A DNA stretch of 64,000 nt from Labrenzia sp. PHM005 (GCF_006517275.1 NZ_CP041191.1:862501-926500); one strand, 5' to 3'. Positions 1 through 8,501 are shown, numbered from the stretch's first letter. Program-made: numbers and translations. The notes: generated by a model not told the origin, from the sequence alone.

Positions 1-180
1 GACCAGTTTTCCGGAATTTAGAGCGCAGCGCCCTCTCGCCAGCGACGTTGCCGCCGTCGATGGAGCGGGTTATACGCAGACCAATCGGAACGGTCAACAG
101 CGGAATTCGAAAAAAATCAATTTTTGCGAAAAAAAATTCATAGATGGCATTATTCTCAATTATTACAGATAGTTATGCTT
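1..180. other. Left edge, no supported gene
   Basis: No convincing coding sequence was found. Short open stretches exist in several frames but none has a start codon with a ribosome-binding site. The stretch contains runs of A on the plus strand near 110-140, just beyond the 3' end of the minus-strand thiolase gene. On the minus strand this reads as T-runs, so transcription from the biotin operon might end here, but I see no clear stem. Confidence 0.4.
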
Positions 181-1350
181 TCACCGATCACGCGACGGGT
201 GACCTTCAACGAGAATTCCTGCAGATAGACCGCCAGCTGCCGCAATCAGCGCCATGCCCTGAAATTCATCAGCCAAGCCCTGCCTCTCTGCAAGCCGCAT
301 GGATTGAAACATCTGGACCATTAGGATGGCGCCGGACGCCCCTATTGGATGCCCACGGGCCAGACCGCCCCCCAGCGGGTTTAGAATCCGTGGGTCGACC
401 GCCAATGTTTGAGCGGTGATCATTGCCTGGACAGCATAAGCTTCATGGATCTCGATTGCCGACAATTGTTCGATGCTCTTGCCCGTTTGAGCCAGAAGGT
501 CTCGCGCGAGGCCGATCGGAACCAGTGCCGGATCGGCGGGATCGCCGCCGCGGCTTCCAGCTGCCATAATTTGAAGACCGGGCATCTGGAGGTCTCTGGC
601 GAGGTCGTCACTGACCAACAGTACAGCCGCCGCAGCATCTGCTTCACAGGCGATTGTTCCGGCAGTCAGACCAATTGATTGATTTCCTGCGAGGACGGGG
701 GCGCGCAGCGCTGTTCGGCTCGTAAGGCCGCGTGTAAAACTGTCAGTCTTTAGACCGCTGCCCGGACAATCCACCAGTCTCGCGCCAATGCTAGCGGCCG
801 CAGCACGCGCTTTATCATGAGAACCAACGGCAAACTCCGCCTGAGTAGTCCGGCAAAGTTTATATTGGCCCGCAAGCGCGGCTGCGGCTTCTGTCAGGTC
901 CGGATCGGAAAACGGAGGCGGCGCAAAAGGCGGGCGGCTATAGGCGACCGGCTCAGACACTGGCGCAAGGGGCCGATGCAGTCGCAGGGGTGCCCGGCTA
1001 AAACTCTCCGTACCTCCGGCTAAAACACAATCGGCAGCGCCCGATTCGATCAACCGGGCCGCCATGATGATCGCGTCCAGGCCGGAGCAGCATTGAGTAT
1101 CGAGAGTTAAAGCGGGACCGGTTTCAGGTAATCCGGCACGAAGCGCGGCCATACGCGCCGGGTTGCCCCCAGCATACAGCGCATTTCCCAGAAGAACGTG
1201 GTCTACTGATGTGTGATCAAGGCCTGCGTCTTCAACAAGTTTGTCGAGGACTGGTGCTGCCAATTCATCGGCCTGAAGGTGACTGAGGCTGCCCCCCCTT
1301 GGGGCGACCGGAGTTCTACGTGCTGCAATGACAACGGCGCGGCGCGTCAT
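181..1350 (-). CDS. Thiolase-family protein with atypical active site
   Basis: Thiolase-superfamily protein of 389 residues, the usual length of an acetyl-CoA acetyltransferase. Seen: the nucleophile Cys87 in TQCCSG, and the His of ARGHPIGASG at 334. The usual NEAF motif reads HEAYA (His302), and the C-terminal CxG cysteine that acts as general base in ordinary thiolases is Ala370 (ALIAAAGG), in an otherwise gap-free alignment. The start overlaps the stop of the acyl-CoA ligase gene by 4 bases (ATGA), so the two are translationally coupled. It is the last gene of the bioM-bioN-bioY-ligase-thiolase operon. Family knowledge says thiolases make or cleave beta-ketoacyl-CoA; the missing Cys makes a normal thiolytic cycle doubtful. 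A Claisen condensation or a step in biotin or pimelate side-chain metabolism is inference from the operon only. Confidence 0.85.
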   Translation of the reverse strand: MTRRAVVIAARRTPVAPRGGSLSHLQADELAAPVLDKLVEDAGLDHTSVDHVLLGNALYAGGNPARMAALRAGLPETGPALTLDTQCCSGLDAIIMAARLIESGAADCVLAGGTESFSRAPLRLHRPLAPVSEPVAYSRPPFAPPPFSDPDLTEAAAALAGQYKLCRTTQAEFAVGSHDKARAAAASIGARLVDCPGSGLKTDSFTRGLTSRTALRAPVLAGNQSIGLTAGTIACEADAAAAVLLVSDDLARDLQMPGLQIMAAGSRGGDPADPALVPIGLARDLLAQTGKSIEQLSAIEIHEAYAVQAMITAQTLAVDPRILNPLGGGLARGHPIGASGAILMVQMFQSMRLAERQGLADEFQGMALIAAAGGLSAGILVEGHPSRDR

Positions 1351-2828
1351 AAGGCCTGGCTTTCCATCTGCCGGACCTCTGACTGTCCGCCGTCTAGACT
1401 GTCCTTTATCGCGGGAATGTCGGGTTTGCCGCCCGCGGTCAGAGGCAGTTTATCTCTGATGTGAAACCGCTTCGGACATTTGGCACGCCCAACACGTGCC
1501 CTGCAATGATCCGCCAGCGCGCGTTCAGGGTCTTCAAGAGTTGTTTTGAGTTCAACAACAGCTTCGAGCCTTTGACCACGCAATGAATCATCAAGACCCA
1601 AGACAACTGCCCCAGAAATATCCGGATGCTGGAGAAGGGCCGCTTCAATCTCTTCCGGATAGACATTCAGCCCAGAGGTAATGACCATCCGGTTCCCACG
1701 TCCGGATAAATACAAAAAACCATCCTCATCCAGAAAACCGTGATCTCCAAAGGTCAGCCAGCCGTCTTGCCACTTTGTTTCCGGCGCAGTGCCGCAAATA
1801 TAGTCCCTGAAAAGAAGAGGGCTTTTCACCCAAACCGGTCCGGATACCCCGGCCGCTGCTGGATCAGCCGGATCACCAATGGCCGCTTCAACACCATCCG
1901 CCGGGCGTCCGACAGATCCAAGTGGCGTGTTTTCGCCGCTACGGGCAAAACTGATGAAACTTGTTTCAGACGCGCCGTAGAACTCTACCAACCTGGCATA
2001 CGGGAACACTTTTCTAAGCGTGGCGCGGGCCTCTCCGGACCATTTGGCGCCGCTGCAAAAGACCAGGGGAACGCACTCCAGCGGCCCCGTCCTGCGCGCG
2101 GCTTCAACAATTAGCTGCAGTTGGGTCGGTGTTGCATAGAGCGCCGCGCCGCCGCCATCTGCCTGCAATTCGGCAAGAACCGTTCGCGGATCAAACCGCG
2201 GCATTAGCGTTACCGAGATCCCTCGATGAAGCCCATGCGCCGCGCCATAAAGATGGAGGGAATGGCTCACACCACCAGCAAGGACAATCCGGCGCGGGTG
2301 TATTTGGTCAAAATCAACATCACTCAGCCGGAAACTTTCCAGCCACGAGCGGTGCGACCTCACATACCCTTTTGGAAGGCCCGTCGAACCGGATGTGAAG
2401 CCGGCATAAAAATCGGAGCCTTCTGTTGGCGGAGTTTTTGGTTTAGGTGCCTTGGTCGGATCATTCGTGTCGGCCGCTTTTTGATTTTTTTGCCAGAGCG
2501 CCTGATATTCAGCGTCATCAATACAGAGGGTCGGCTGTGTTGCTGCGATCAACTCCTGAATTCGCGGCTTTGGCCAAGAAACCTCCATAATCATGGCAAT
2601 CCGGCCAGCCCGCGCACAGGCAAAAAAACAAACGAGAGTTGCGGCGGGATCTGAAAGAAGAAGTGCCACGCGCGCGCCAGGCACAGTCTGCGCCAGGACA
2701 GCGGCCTCAAGCTTTTGGACCGCGTCAAAAAATCCGTTCCACGTCAAATTGGTGGACGCGCATTTCAGCGCGGCACTGTTCGGATGGTGCCACGCTGAAG
2801 TTTCCAGGTGTTCGCCGATATAGGCCAT
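1347..2828 (-). CDS. AMP-forming acyl-CoA ligase in biotin transport operon
   Basis: ANL-superfamily acyl-CoA synthetase, 493 residues from the start at 2828 (MAYIGEHLE). Visible motifs: the phosphate-binding loop TSGSTGLPKG, the A5 motif FYGASETS, the hinge region with TFGDHGFLDEDG and SGRGNRMVITSG, and a late LTAGGKPD carrying the catalytic Lys. It therefore should activate a carboxylic acid with ATP and join it to CoA; the substrate cannot be read from sequence. An upstream in-frame start exists at 2909 but would overlap bioY, so the shorter form is preferred; the Shine-Dalgarno is weak for either. It sits 28 bases after bioY and overlaps the thiolase gene by 4 bases. Biotin, pimelate or another dicarboxylate is a reasonable guess from context. 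Confidence 0.88.
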   Translation of the reverse strand: MAYIGEHLETSAWHHPNSAALKCASTNLTWNGFFDAVQKLEAAVLAQTVPGARVALLLSDPAATLVCFFACARAGRIAMIMEVSWPKPRIQELIAATQPTLCIDDAEYQALWQKNQKAADTNDPTKAPKPKTPPTEGSDFYAGFTSGSTGLPKGYVRSHRSWLESFRLSDVDFDQIHPRRIVLAGGVSHSLHLYGAAHGLHRGISVTLMPRFDPRTVLAELQADGGGAALYATPTQLQLIVEAARRTGPLECVPLVFCSGAKWSGEARATLRKVFPYARLVEFYGASETSFISFARSGENTPLGSVGRPADGVEAAIGDPADPAAAGVSGPVWVKSPLLFRDYICGTAPETKWQDGWLTFGDHGFLDEDGFLYLSGRGNRMVITSGLNVYPEEIEAALLQHPDISGAVVLGLDDSLRGQRLEAVVELKTTLEDPERALADHCRARVGRAKCPKRFHIRDKLPLTAGGKPDIPAIKDSLDGGQSEVRQMESQAL

Positions 2829-2856
2829 CCGGCGCTGGATCCCAAAGATCCCAGTG

Positions 2857-3411
2857 TTAAGACCGTGACAGGACTGCGCCTGGCAAACCACGTGCAATTG
2901 TCTGAGCAACGACGGCAGTAATCGCCACCTTGATCAAGTCGCCAGGAATGTAGACGGCGCTGCCCAAGGCCGCTTTAGCCAAAGACAAACCGGTCATGAT
3001 CGAAATACCTGGAATGCCGAAGGCGTAGACAACCAGAATCCCGCCAACGGCCGCAGCGACTGCGGAGGACACCAGCATGCTGGAATTGGGTGTTGCGCGC
3101 ATGATCAGTCCGGCAACAAACGCCCCAACCGGCCAGCCGATCAGGAAGCCGACGGACGGGCCGGCAAAAACCCCAAGACCGCCACGGCCACCAGCCAGGA
3201 ATGGCGCGCCCAGCGCAACGAGGAACAGAAACAGAAGGACCGCAAGGCCGCCGCGGACCGGACCAAGCATCACGCCGGCGAGCATGACGCCGAGCGTTTG
3301 CGCAGTGATCGGAACACCACCAAGAAACGGAATTGCGACCGGCGGCAACAAACCAAGCGCCGCGATCAAAGCTGCATAAAAAGCAATGTGAACCAGAGAA
3401 CGATCTGCCAT
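2857..3411 (-). CDS. bioY: BioY, biotin ECF transporter S component
   Basis: Integral membrane protein of 184 residues with about six hydrophobic segments, matching BioY in length and in features such as PITAQTLGVMLAG near the N-terminus, the GGRGGLGVFAGPSVGFL loop and YIPGDLIK near the C-terminus. BioY binds biotin in the membrane and is energised by the BioM ATPase and BioN coupling protein, both encoded just upstream. I chose the start at 3411 (MADRSLVHIAF) because it gives the normal family length and has an AGAAGG ribosome-binding site; a longer frame to 3546 would add a polar leader foreign to the family. Confidence 0.93.
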   Translation of the reverse strand: MADRSLVHIAFYAALIAALGLLPPVAIPFLGGVPITAQTLGVMLAGVMLGPVRGGLAVLLFLFLVALGAPFLAGGRGGLGVFAGPSVGFLIGWPVGAFVAGLIMRATPNSSMLVSSAVAAAVGGILVVYAFGIPGISIMTGLSLAKAALGSAVYIPGDLIKVAITAVVAQTIARGLPGAVLSRS

Positions 3412-3549
3412 GGGAGTTTTTACCTTCTTTCTCGACTTCGTTGTTTCATTGTTCAAGAACCCAGCACCCACATTTGCCCGGCTCCATTCCCTTTTCAGCT
3501 GGCCCATTGTCTTTGAATGATTGCGGCCTGCTAAATTTCTCCACACCCG

Positions 3550-4161
3550 TCAGCGGGGCGCCATTCCTTCCGATCCGCCCCGGGCTGCCAAAGCTTCGGA
3601 CACATTGTCCGACATCTTAAGCGCCTGCAGCGCAAAAGGTGCAATCAACCGCCAAGATGTCTTTTGCCCGGTTCTCGCCTGGAAGGCTTCCCGCAACATC
3701 CCGAAAATCTCGATCAGGTGCGGCGCAAAGCGCAAAACCAGGGTCACCCCAAGTGCCGGCTTGCGGGCGGAAAACCCGAGCCACTCAAGCGGCCGGAAGA
3801 GCGGCATCACCGCAGCAAGCATATCATCCATACGCGTTGTCATCGAGACAAAGCTGGCCGCAAGCACCATAACGCAAAGCCGCAAAACAGCAGCGATGCC
3901 TTCCATAACCGTCCCAGACAACCAATGCAGCGCCAGAATAGCCGCCAGAAAGATCGAAAGCCCCTTGAGCAGCCGCAGCCGGTCGACACCGCCCCGCCCC
4001 AAGGACACATAGGCAGCGAGCACAGCTGCAAAACAGACCAGAAACACCCAGATGGTCTGGGTCTTGAACAACAAAAGACTGCCAATTGCCACTACAAGCA
4101 GCTTCAGCCCGGCAGGCAGGCGGTGCGCCCAACTTTGACCAGATAGGTAGACCGACATCAT
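3550..4161 (-). CDS. bioN: BioN, ECF transporter T component
   Basis: Energy-coupling factor transmembrane protein of the CbiQ/BioN family, 203 residues with four or five hydrophobic segments. Near the C-terminus it carries the conserved coupling element, here EALAARGG, which docks onto the ATPase. The gene starts inside the stop codon of bioM (ATGA overlap of 4 bases), and bioY follows after 138 bases. It should link ATP hydrolysis by BioM to biotin release by BioY in the inner membrane. A second Met directly after the first could also be the start. Confidence 0.9.
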   Translation of the reverse strand: MMSVYLSGQSWAHRLPAGLKLLVVAIGSLLLFKTQTIWVFLVCFAAVLAAYVSLGRGGVDRLRLLKGLSIFLAAILALHWLSGTVMEGIAAVLRLCVMVLAASFVSMTTRMDDMLAAVMPLFRPLEWLGFSARKPALGVTLVLRFAPHLIEIFGMLREAFQARTGQKTSWRLIAPFALQALKMSDNVSEALAARGGSEGMAPR

Positions 4162-4934
4162 ATTGCGGCCACCTCCATAAAGGTTCCGGACCGGCGTTCG
4201 ATATCAGCCTGGTAAGCAGCAATCACCTTTGCAGCCGGACCATCCATCCTGACGCGACCGTCTTCCAGCCACAGTATCCGGTCAAACCCTTGAAGCAGGC
4301 TTATGTTGTGACTGACCATAACAATGCGCTGCGGCAGTGACATGAGCTTGTCAAAAATCCGGCGCGACGCAAGGGCATCCAGGCTTGTCATTGGTTCGTC
4401 CAGGACCAGGACACCGGGATTCATCACCAGAACCGCCAGAATACAAATCAGCTGCTTTTGTCCACCGGACAACTCGGCAAAGGGCATGGCGGCAAGGCCG
4501 CTGCAGCCATGCTGATCGAGAAATTCCAATGCTTGCGTCTGGGCTTCCTGTTTGGTGGCACCGAGCTGGGTTAGGCCGAAAGCAATTTCTTCTTCGACAG
4601 TTGGAAAAATTGCCTGATGATCCGGGTTTTGAAAGACAAAGCCGACATGGCGCGGCAGTTCGCTGCGCACGTCTGTTGCTTCGGCGCCAAACAACGTCAC
4701 GCGGCCGCTGTCAGCCAAATGGAGCCCATTCAACAAACGCACAAAACTGCTTTTGCCAGACCCATTCAGACCAATCACCCCAATGCGGTGTTCATCAAGC
4801 GTCAGGCTGAGATCACGCAGGATCTCCCGGCCACCCAGCGTCAATCCGGCTTGATCGAACCGGGCATAGGGCGACGCGGTTGGATTGCAGGCTCCAGCAA
4901 TTTTATCTTGTTTTTTTGAGCGCCAAAGCACCAT
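4158..4934 (-). CDS. bioM: BioM, ECF transporter ATPase
   Basis: ABC-type ATPase, 258 residues, with Walker A GLNGSGKSS, Q-loop in FVFQNPDHQ, signature LSGGQKQ, Walker B ending VLVLDEP, and a switch His in MVSHN. The NPDHQ form of the Q-loop is typical of ECF (CbiO/BioM) ATPases. First gene of the biotin operon. The first ~25 residues (charged, before YARFDQAGLTLGG) are less conserved, so a slightly later start is possible. Two copies of a GATG-CAAA-CATC palindrome lie 78-115 bases upstream and may be the operator. I found no exact copy of the alphaproteobacterial BioR box here. Confidence 0.92.
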   Translation of the reverse strand: MVLWRSKKQDKIAGACNPTASPYARFDQAGLTLGGREILRDLSLTLDEHRIGVIGLNGSGKSSFVRLLNGLHLADSGRVTLFGAEATDVRSELPRHVGFVFQNPDHQAIFPTVEEEIAFGLTQLGATKQEAQTQALEFLDQHGCSGLAAMPFAELSGGQKQLICILAVLVMNPGVLVLDEPMTSLDALASRRIFDKLMSLPQRIVMVSHNISLLQGFDRILWLEDGRVRMDGPAAKVIAAYQADIERRSGTFMEVAAI

Positions 4935-5011
4935 CGGTTCCTGCCACGCACTAGCCGAGCGGCTGATATATTGCCGCTACGTTTGCGCCGCTTATCGTCT
5001 GGAACGCTATT

Positions 5012-5049
5012 GATGTCAAAACATCCACATCGATTCGGATGCAAACATC
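5012..5049. promoter_or_regulatory. Two GATG-CAAA-CATC palindromes upstream of bioM
   Basis: GATGTCAAAACATC (5012-5025) and GATGCAAACATC (5038-5049) are two inverted repeats with the same CAAA core, 26 bases apart from start to start (about 2.5 helical turns), in the 156-base gap between the MocR-type gene and bioM. The placement and repetition suggest an operator for the biotin operon. The cognate regulator is unknown. Confidence 0.45.
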
Positions 5050-5090
5050 GCCGCTTTGACTAAGCCCTCCCCCTATAACAAGGCAGGTCG

Positions 5091-6500
5091 TTACCCCACA
5101 GGACGAGTAAGGTCCGGCGGCTCAGAAAACTCAGCAATTGTCGCTTTTATCCGCTCAAGTGCCCAGCGGAACCGCTCGTCGCTCTCTTCTGATCCGAAAG
5201 TGATGCGGATGTAGGGTGCAGGTTTTTGTCCTTTGGTTTGGAAATACCGGGCGGACAGCACCGAGATATCCTGATGCGACAGCGCGGCTTGAAGCGCATC
5301 GGGATCAACATCCGGTGGCAGAGCCAACCAGCCAAAGACCTTGTGACTGCCGCTTTGTAGGAAATGCGGTTCTAGAATCTTGCGGGCCATTTCAAACCGG
5401 ACACTGTTAGCCCGCCGCTTTACACGCAAAGCCTTCGCCAGCTGACCTTCGCGGACCCAGCCCGAAATCAGCTCGGCCGTGATTGGCGATGCCATCCAGG
5501 TACTTTCACCGATTTTGTTTCGGATGGAAGCGCCGAAGGGTGCAGGAACGTGAACAAAACCGATCCGGCTGCCCGGAGAACAGACTTTTGAAATACTGGC
5601 AATGGAAGCGGTCCGCTCCGGCGCCAATGCGCCAAAAGCCGGCAAAGTTTCGGTGAGAAACGGAGTGTAGGGATCGTCTTCTATGATCTTCAGATCGTGC
5701 GCCCTTGCCACATCGACCAGGGCATTGCGCTCTTCGCAGGACATGGTGTGGGTTGTCGGGTTTTGCATATTGGGCATCAAAAAGACGCCCTTCACGAGGT
5801 GCAGGCTGGCTGCTTGCGCCAGGGCGTCCGGATCCATCGCCCCAAGACCTCCATCAGCCCGCTGCAAGGCAGGCACAGGAACAGCCTTCAAGCCGAGCGC
5901 TGCCAAGGAACTGAATATCGATGGATAGGTGAACTGATCGACCGCAACGGCATCGCCGGGCAGAAACAGCGCCTGACACGTAACCTGGATCCCGTGCTGA
6001 GCACCGCAAGTGACGGCGACCCGGTCCGGATCGGCATCCAGCCCATAGTCCTTAAACACCAAGACCCCGGTTTCCCGGTGCGCCATTAGCCCTTCCGACG
6101 GTACAAACCCATTGAGACGCTCAATCCCGTGCGTTTTCGCCATGCGAACCAACCCATCCGACAGGCTGGGATTGAGATGCGGATAGGCGAAATTGCGCGC
6201 TAAGTCACAACTGTCCGGTTCGCCTTCTTTCGGGATCAATGGCGAAATCTTCTGACTTTCCGGCGCCACATAAGTGCCGCGTCCTGTTTCACCTTTGACC
6301 AGCCGGCGGCGCTCCGCTTCGGCGTATGCTCGAGTCACCGTGCCCAGCGTTATGCCAAGTTGATAGGCAAGCTCGCGTTGCGGCGGCAGGCGGTCTCCTC
6401 GGGCCAAACTGCCCGCCAGAATATCCGCCTCCAGCGCATCGGCAATTGCCAGGTAAATCGGCCCAGAAGCCGTATCAATCGCAGGAACCCACATTGTCAT
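5091..6500 (-). CDS. MocR-type regulator (GntR HTH plus aminotransferase fold)
   Basis: A 469-residue fusion typical of the MocR/PdxR group: an N-terminal GntR winged helix (residues about 10-75, containing GDRLPPQRELAYQLGI) joined to a fold-type I aminotransferase-like domain. The PLP lysine is expected in SISKVCSPGSRIG, and the cofactor pocket is seen in MPNMQNPTTHTM and IIEDDPYTPF. Such proteins use PLP as an effector or sensor and often control the divergent neighbour. Here that is the LysE exporter, 94 bases away, with a direct repeat in between. It lies upstream of the biotin operon on the same strand, so a role there cannot be excluded. Confidence 0.9.
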   Translation of the reverse strand: MTMWVPAIDTASGPIYLAIADALEADILAGSLARGDRLPPQRELAYQLGITLGTVTRAYAEAERRRLVKGETGRGTYVAPESQKISPLIPKEGEPDSCDLARNFAYPHLNPSLSDGLVRMAKTHGIERLNGFVPSEGLMAHRETGVLVFKDYGLDADPDRVAVTCGAQHGIQVTCQALFLPGDAVAVDQFTYPSIFSSLAALGLKAVPVPALQRADGGLGAMDPDALAQAASLHLVKGVFLMPNMQNPTTHTMSCEERNALVDVARAHDLKIIEDDPYTPFLTETLPAFGALAPERTASIASISKVCSPGSRIGFVHVPAPFGASIRNKIGESTWMASPITAELISGWVREGQLAKALRVKRRANSVRFEMARKILEPHFLQSGSHKVFGWLALPPDVDPDALQAALSHQDISVLSARYFQTKGQKPAPYIRITFGSEESDERFRWALERIKATIAEFSEPPDLTRPVG

Positions 6501-6560
6501 GAGAACAATGTTATCATTGACCCATACATTTTTTCAAGTCAGTGGTTGTTTTGAGTACTT

Positions 6561-6578
6561 TGTATCGATTGTATCGAA
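6561..6578. promoter_or_regulatory. TGTATCGA direct repeat between mocR-type gene and lysE-type gene
   Basis: TGTATCGAT is followed immediately by TGTATCGAA, a tandem repeat with 9-base period, 16 bases before the exporter start. MocR-family regulators are known to favour direct repeats in the shared intergenic region, so this is a candidate operator. Confidence 0.4.
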
Positions 6579-6594
6579 ATTGAATGAGTCCCTG

Positions 6595-7191
6595 ATGGAT
6601 ATCGCCACCTTAACGGCCTTCGCCCTGTTTATCATCGTTATGACCGGCACGCCCGGCCCCGGAAACCTGACCTTCCTGGCCATTGGTGCCGCGGCTGGCT
6701 ACCGTTCTGCATTCCCGGTTATTGTCGCATCACAAATCGGTTCGCTACCGCTAAAACTGAGTGTTGCGTATGGCCTTGGTCATGTGATGGCCAGTGGCGG
6801 GCCGATTGTATTGGCCTTCAAAGTCCTCAGCATGGCCTATATGACCTACCTTGCCTGGCGGATTGTGTCGTTGAGCGTAAAACCCAAAGGAGAAGTCTCT
6901 TTGCCCAGTTTCTGGGAGGGCCTTTTGATCCACCCGCTCAGTCCGAAGACTTGGGCCATGAACATGGTTGCCTTCACAACCTTTCTTGCTGGCAATGGTC
7001 TCAGCGTTCATGAAAATGCGATCATTCTGACCACCGGATTTGTACTCGGCGGGCTCGTGTTTCACTCTCTTTGGGCCCTGGCTGGGGTATCCATTCTGGC
7101 GATCGTCGGCGAAGGCCGTTTGATGCGGGCGATCACTGTGTTGATGGCCTTTACAATGCTCGCGGCGACCATTTGGGCGTTGATGCTGTAG
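6595..7191 (+). CDS. LysE/RhtB-family amino acid exporter
   Basis: Membrane protein of 198 residues with about six hydrophobic segments. The N-terminal MTGTPGPGNLTFLAIGAAAG matches the family hallmark GPGP(D/N) region. Members export amino acids or related small metabolites. The start at 6595 (MDIATLTAF) is chosen because an upstream in-frame ATG at 6499 would add a leader that overlaps the divergent regulator's start region. Divergent from the MocR-type gene, which probably controls it; the substrate is unknown. Confidence 0.88.
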   Translation: MDIATLTAFALFIIVMTGTPGPGNLTFLAIGAAAGYRSAFPVIVASQIGSLPLKLSVAYGLGHVMASGGPIVLAFKVLSMAYMTYLAWRIVSLSVKPKGEVSLPSFWEGLLIHPLSPKTWAMNMVAFTTFLAGNGLSVHENAIILTTGFVLGGLVFHSLWALAGVSILAIVGEGRLMRAITVLMAFTMLAATIWALML

Positions 7192-7438
7192 TGTTCAGAT
7201 CTTTGACTTGTCGGAGTCAACGGGAGCATAATCCAGTGTTACTCCGTCTGTCAGCTGAGGACTTAACTGCCTCGCGGACAGCTGGAGCATCTGAAGCCGA
7301 TTGTTCGATATAGCAGAGACAATTCCAGTCGATTTTCAACGCTTCAAACGCCAAGTCCCGAAAAACTGCCAATTTATTGCGATCTGCACACATGCTCAAA
7401 TACAGCTCTTCTGTCAGGTGTAGCTGAGGAACATTCAG

Positions 7439-8185
7439 TTGGGTCGCAAGCCTTGGTTCCAAACTCTTATTGCCGTTCCCGCAGTTTTTTTAACAGCGAT
7501 AATGGCCACTGCAGACACTCGCACTCCAACGATCATTTTGGCGACAAACTACCCGCCGTTCGATATTGAGGAACCGGCAGATGGCCTGCACGGCTTTGAT
7601 CATGAAGTCACAATGGAAGTCTTCAAACGCCAGAACGTAGATGCCAAAATCGTCTTTGTTCCGTGGTCACGCGCAGTCCATGAAACGGAAATCGGAAATC
7701 ATCCCGGTTTGCTCACCTGCGCCCGCACCGAAGACCGGGCAAAACACTATCTTTTTAGCGACCCTATAAGCCAGGAAGCTTATGGAATATATTATCAAAA
7801 CGGTTTTCCAGTAGATGAGATCATCGATATACCTGATCTTGCTGGCTACAGCGTTGCCTCTGTTTTGGAGTACGCACCGAATGCCACTCTGACAGACAAT
7901 GGCGCAGTTCTTGTCGACATTCCCTCCGATGAAACAGGCTTCAAAATGCTGGAGCTCAGCCGTGTCGATTTTGTTTACACCGGCAAGGCAGCCGGGGACT
8001 ACCTAATCAAGCAGCTCGGACTAAGAAATAAGTTTGCATTCAAGCCTTTTGTTGTCTGGGATTATCATCTTTGTTTTTCCCGCAAACACCCGCACTCAAC
8101 CGAATTGAGGCAACGGTTTAATACCGGGCTGGCTGCAATCAAGGCCGATCAGACCTACACACGCATCCACGCCAAGTATCGCTAA
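7439..8185 (+). CDS. Exported solute-binding protein, family 3 type
   Basis: A 248-residue protein with an N-terminal hydrophobic signal (cleavage probably after VFLTAIMATADT) and the family 3 solute-binding fold: TIILATNYPPFD at the start of lobe 1, a GFDHEVTMEVFKRQ helix and FVPWSRAV. The start is TTG at 7439, supported by TGAGGA 10 bases before it. No permease or ATPase gene is adjacent, so it may be an orphan sensor or serve a transporter elsewhere. It resembles in general plan the tandem pair at 53.9-55.7 kb (both have a PW(S/K)R motif after the first domain) but is clearly more distant. Ligand unknown. Confidence 0.8.
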   Translation: MGRKPWFQTLIAVPAVFLTAIMATADTRTPTIILATNYPPFDIEEPADGLHGFDHEVTMEVFKRQNVDAKIVFVPWSRAVHETEIGNHPGLLTCARTEDRAKHYLFSDPISQEAYGIYYQNGFPVDEIIDIPDLAGYSVASVLEYAPNATLTDNGAVLVDIPSDETGFKMLELSRVDFVYTGKAAGDYLIKQLGLRNKFAFKPFVVWDYHLCFSRKHPHSTELRQRFNTGLAAIKADQTYTRIHAKYR

Positions 8186-8240
8186 TCCAAGCCGCCTGAC
8201 ACCACCCCTGCGGGCATGTGCACCATCGGTTTTTGAGCCT

Positions 8241-8471
8241 TTACCGCCTCAGCCGGTCTATTTCCTGGTGCCATTTGTCTTCGAAACTGAGGCGCGCGCG
8301 GACGTCTGGTTCAAAGCCGATATCGCGGCGCAGGTCCGGCGGCAGGTCACAAATCTGGACCAGCTTCCGCCGCCCGGCCCAACTCGGTCCGAGGAGACTT
8401 TGAATAAGTCCGGTTAATACATTTTTCCTGTTTCCCTGGTCTTTCACAGGGATTGAATCTGCTCTAGGCAT
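8241..8471 (-). CDS. Small DUF1127-like protein
   Basis: 76 residues, basic, with a C-terminal stretch ICDLPPDLRRDIGFEPD that fits the short DUF1127-type motif (L..LP...LRDIG). The N-terminal half is less conserved. It is divergent from the LysR gene, with 103 bases between starts. DUF1127 proteins are small RNA- or stress-linked proteins in alphaproteobacteria; no specific function is claimed. The Shine-Dalgarno is weak. Confidence 0.6.
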   Translation of the reverse strand: MPRADSIPVKDQGNRKNVLTGLIQSLLGPSWAGRRKLVQICDLPPDLRRDIGFEPDVRARLSFEDKWHQEIDRLRR

Positions 8472-8501
8472 AGCTCAACTCGTTTTTTGAATTGCATTTG
8501 T

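Noticed and set aside
4935-5090. Search for an alphaproteobacterial BioR box ahead of bioM
   Set aside because: No TTATCTATAA-like sequence is present; only the GATG-CAAA-CATC palindromes were seen.
7217-7462. 81-codon minus-strand frame in the gap before the exported binding protein
   Set aside because: It overlaps the start and ribosome-binding site of the plus-strand gene and has no family or good ribosome-binding site of its own.
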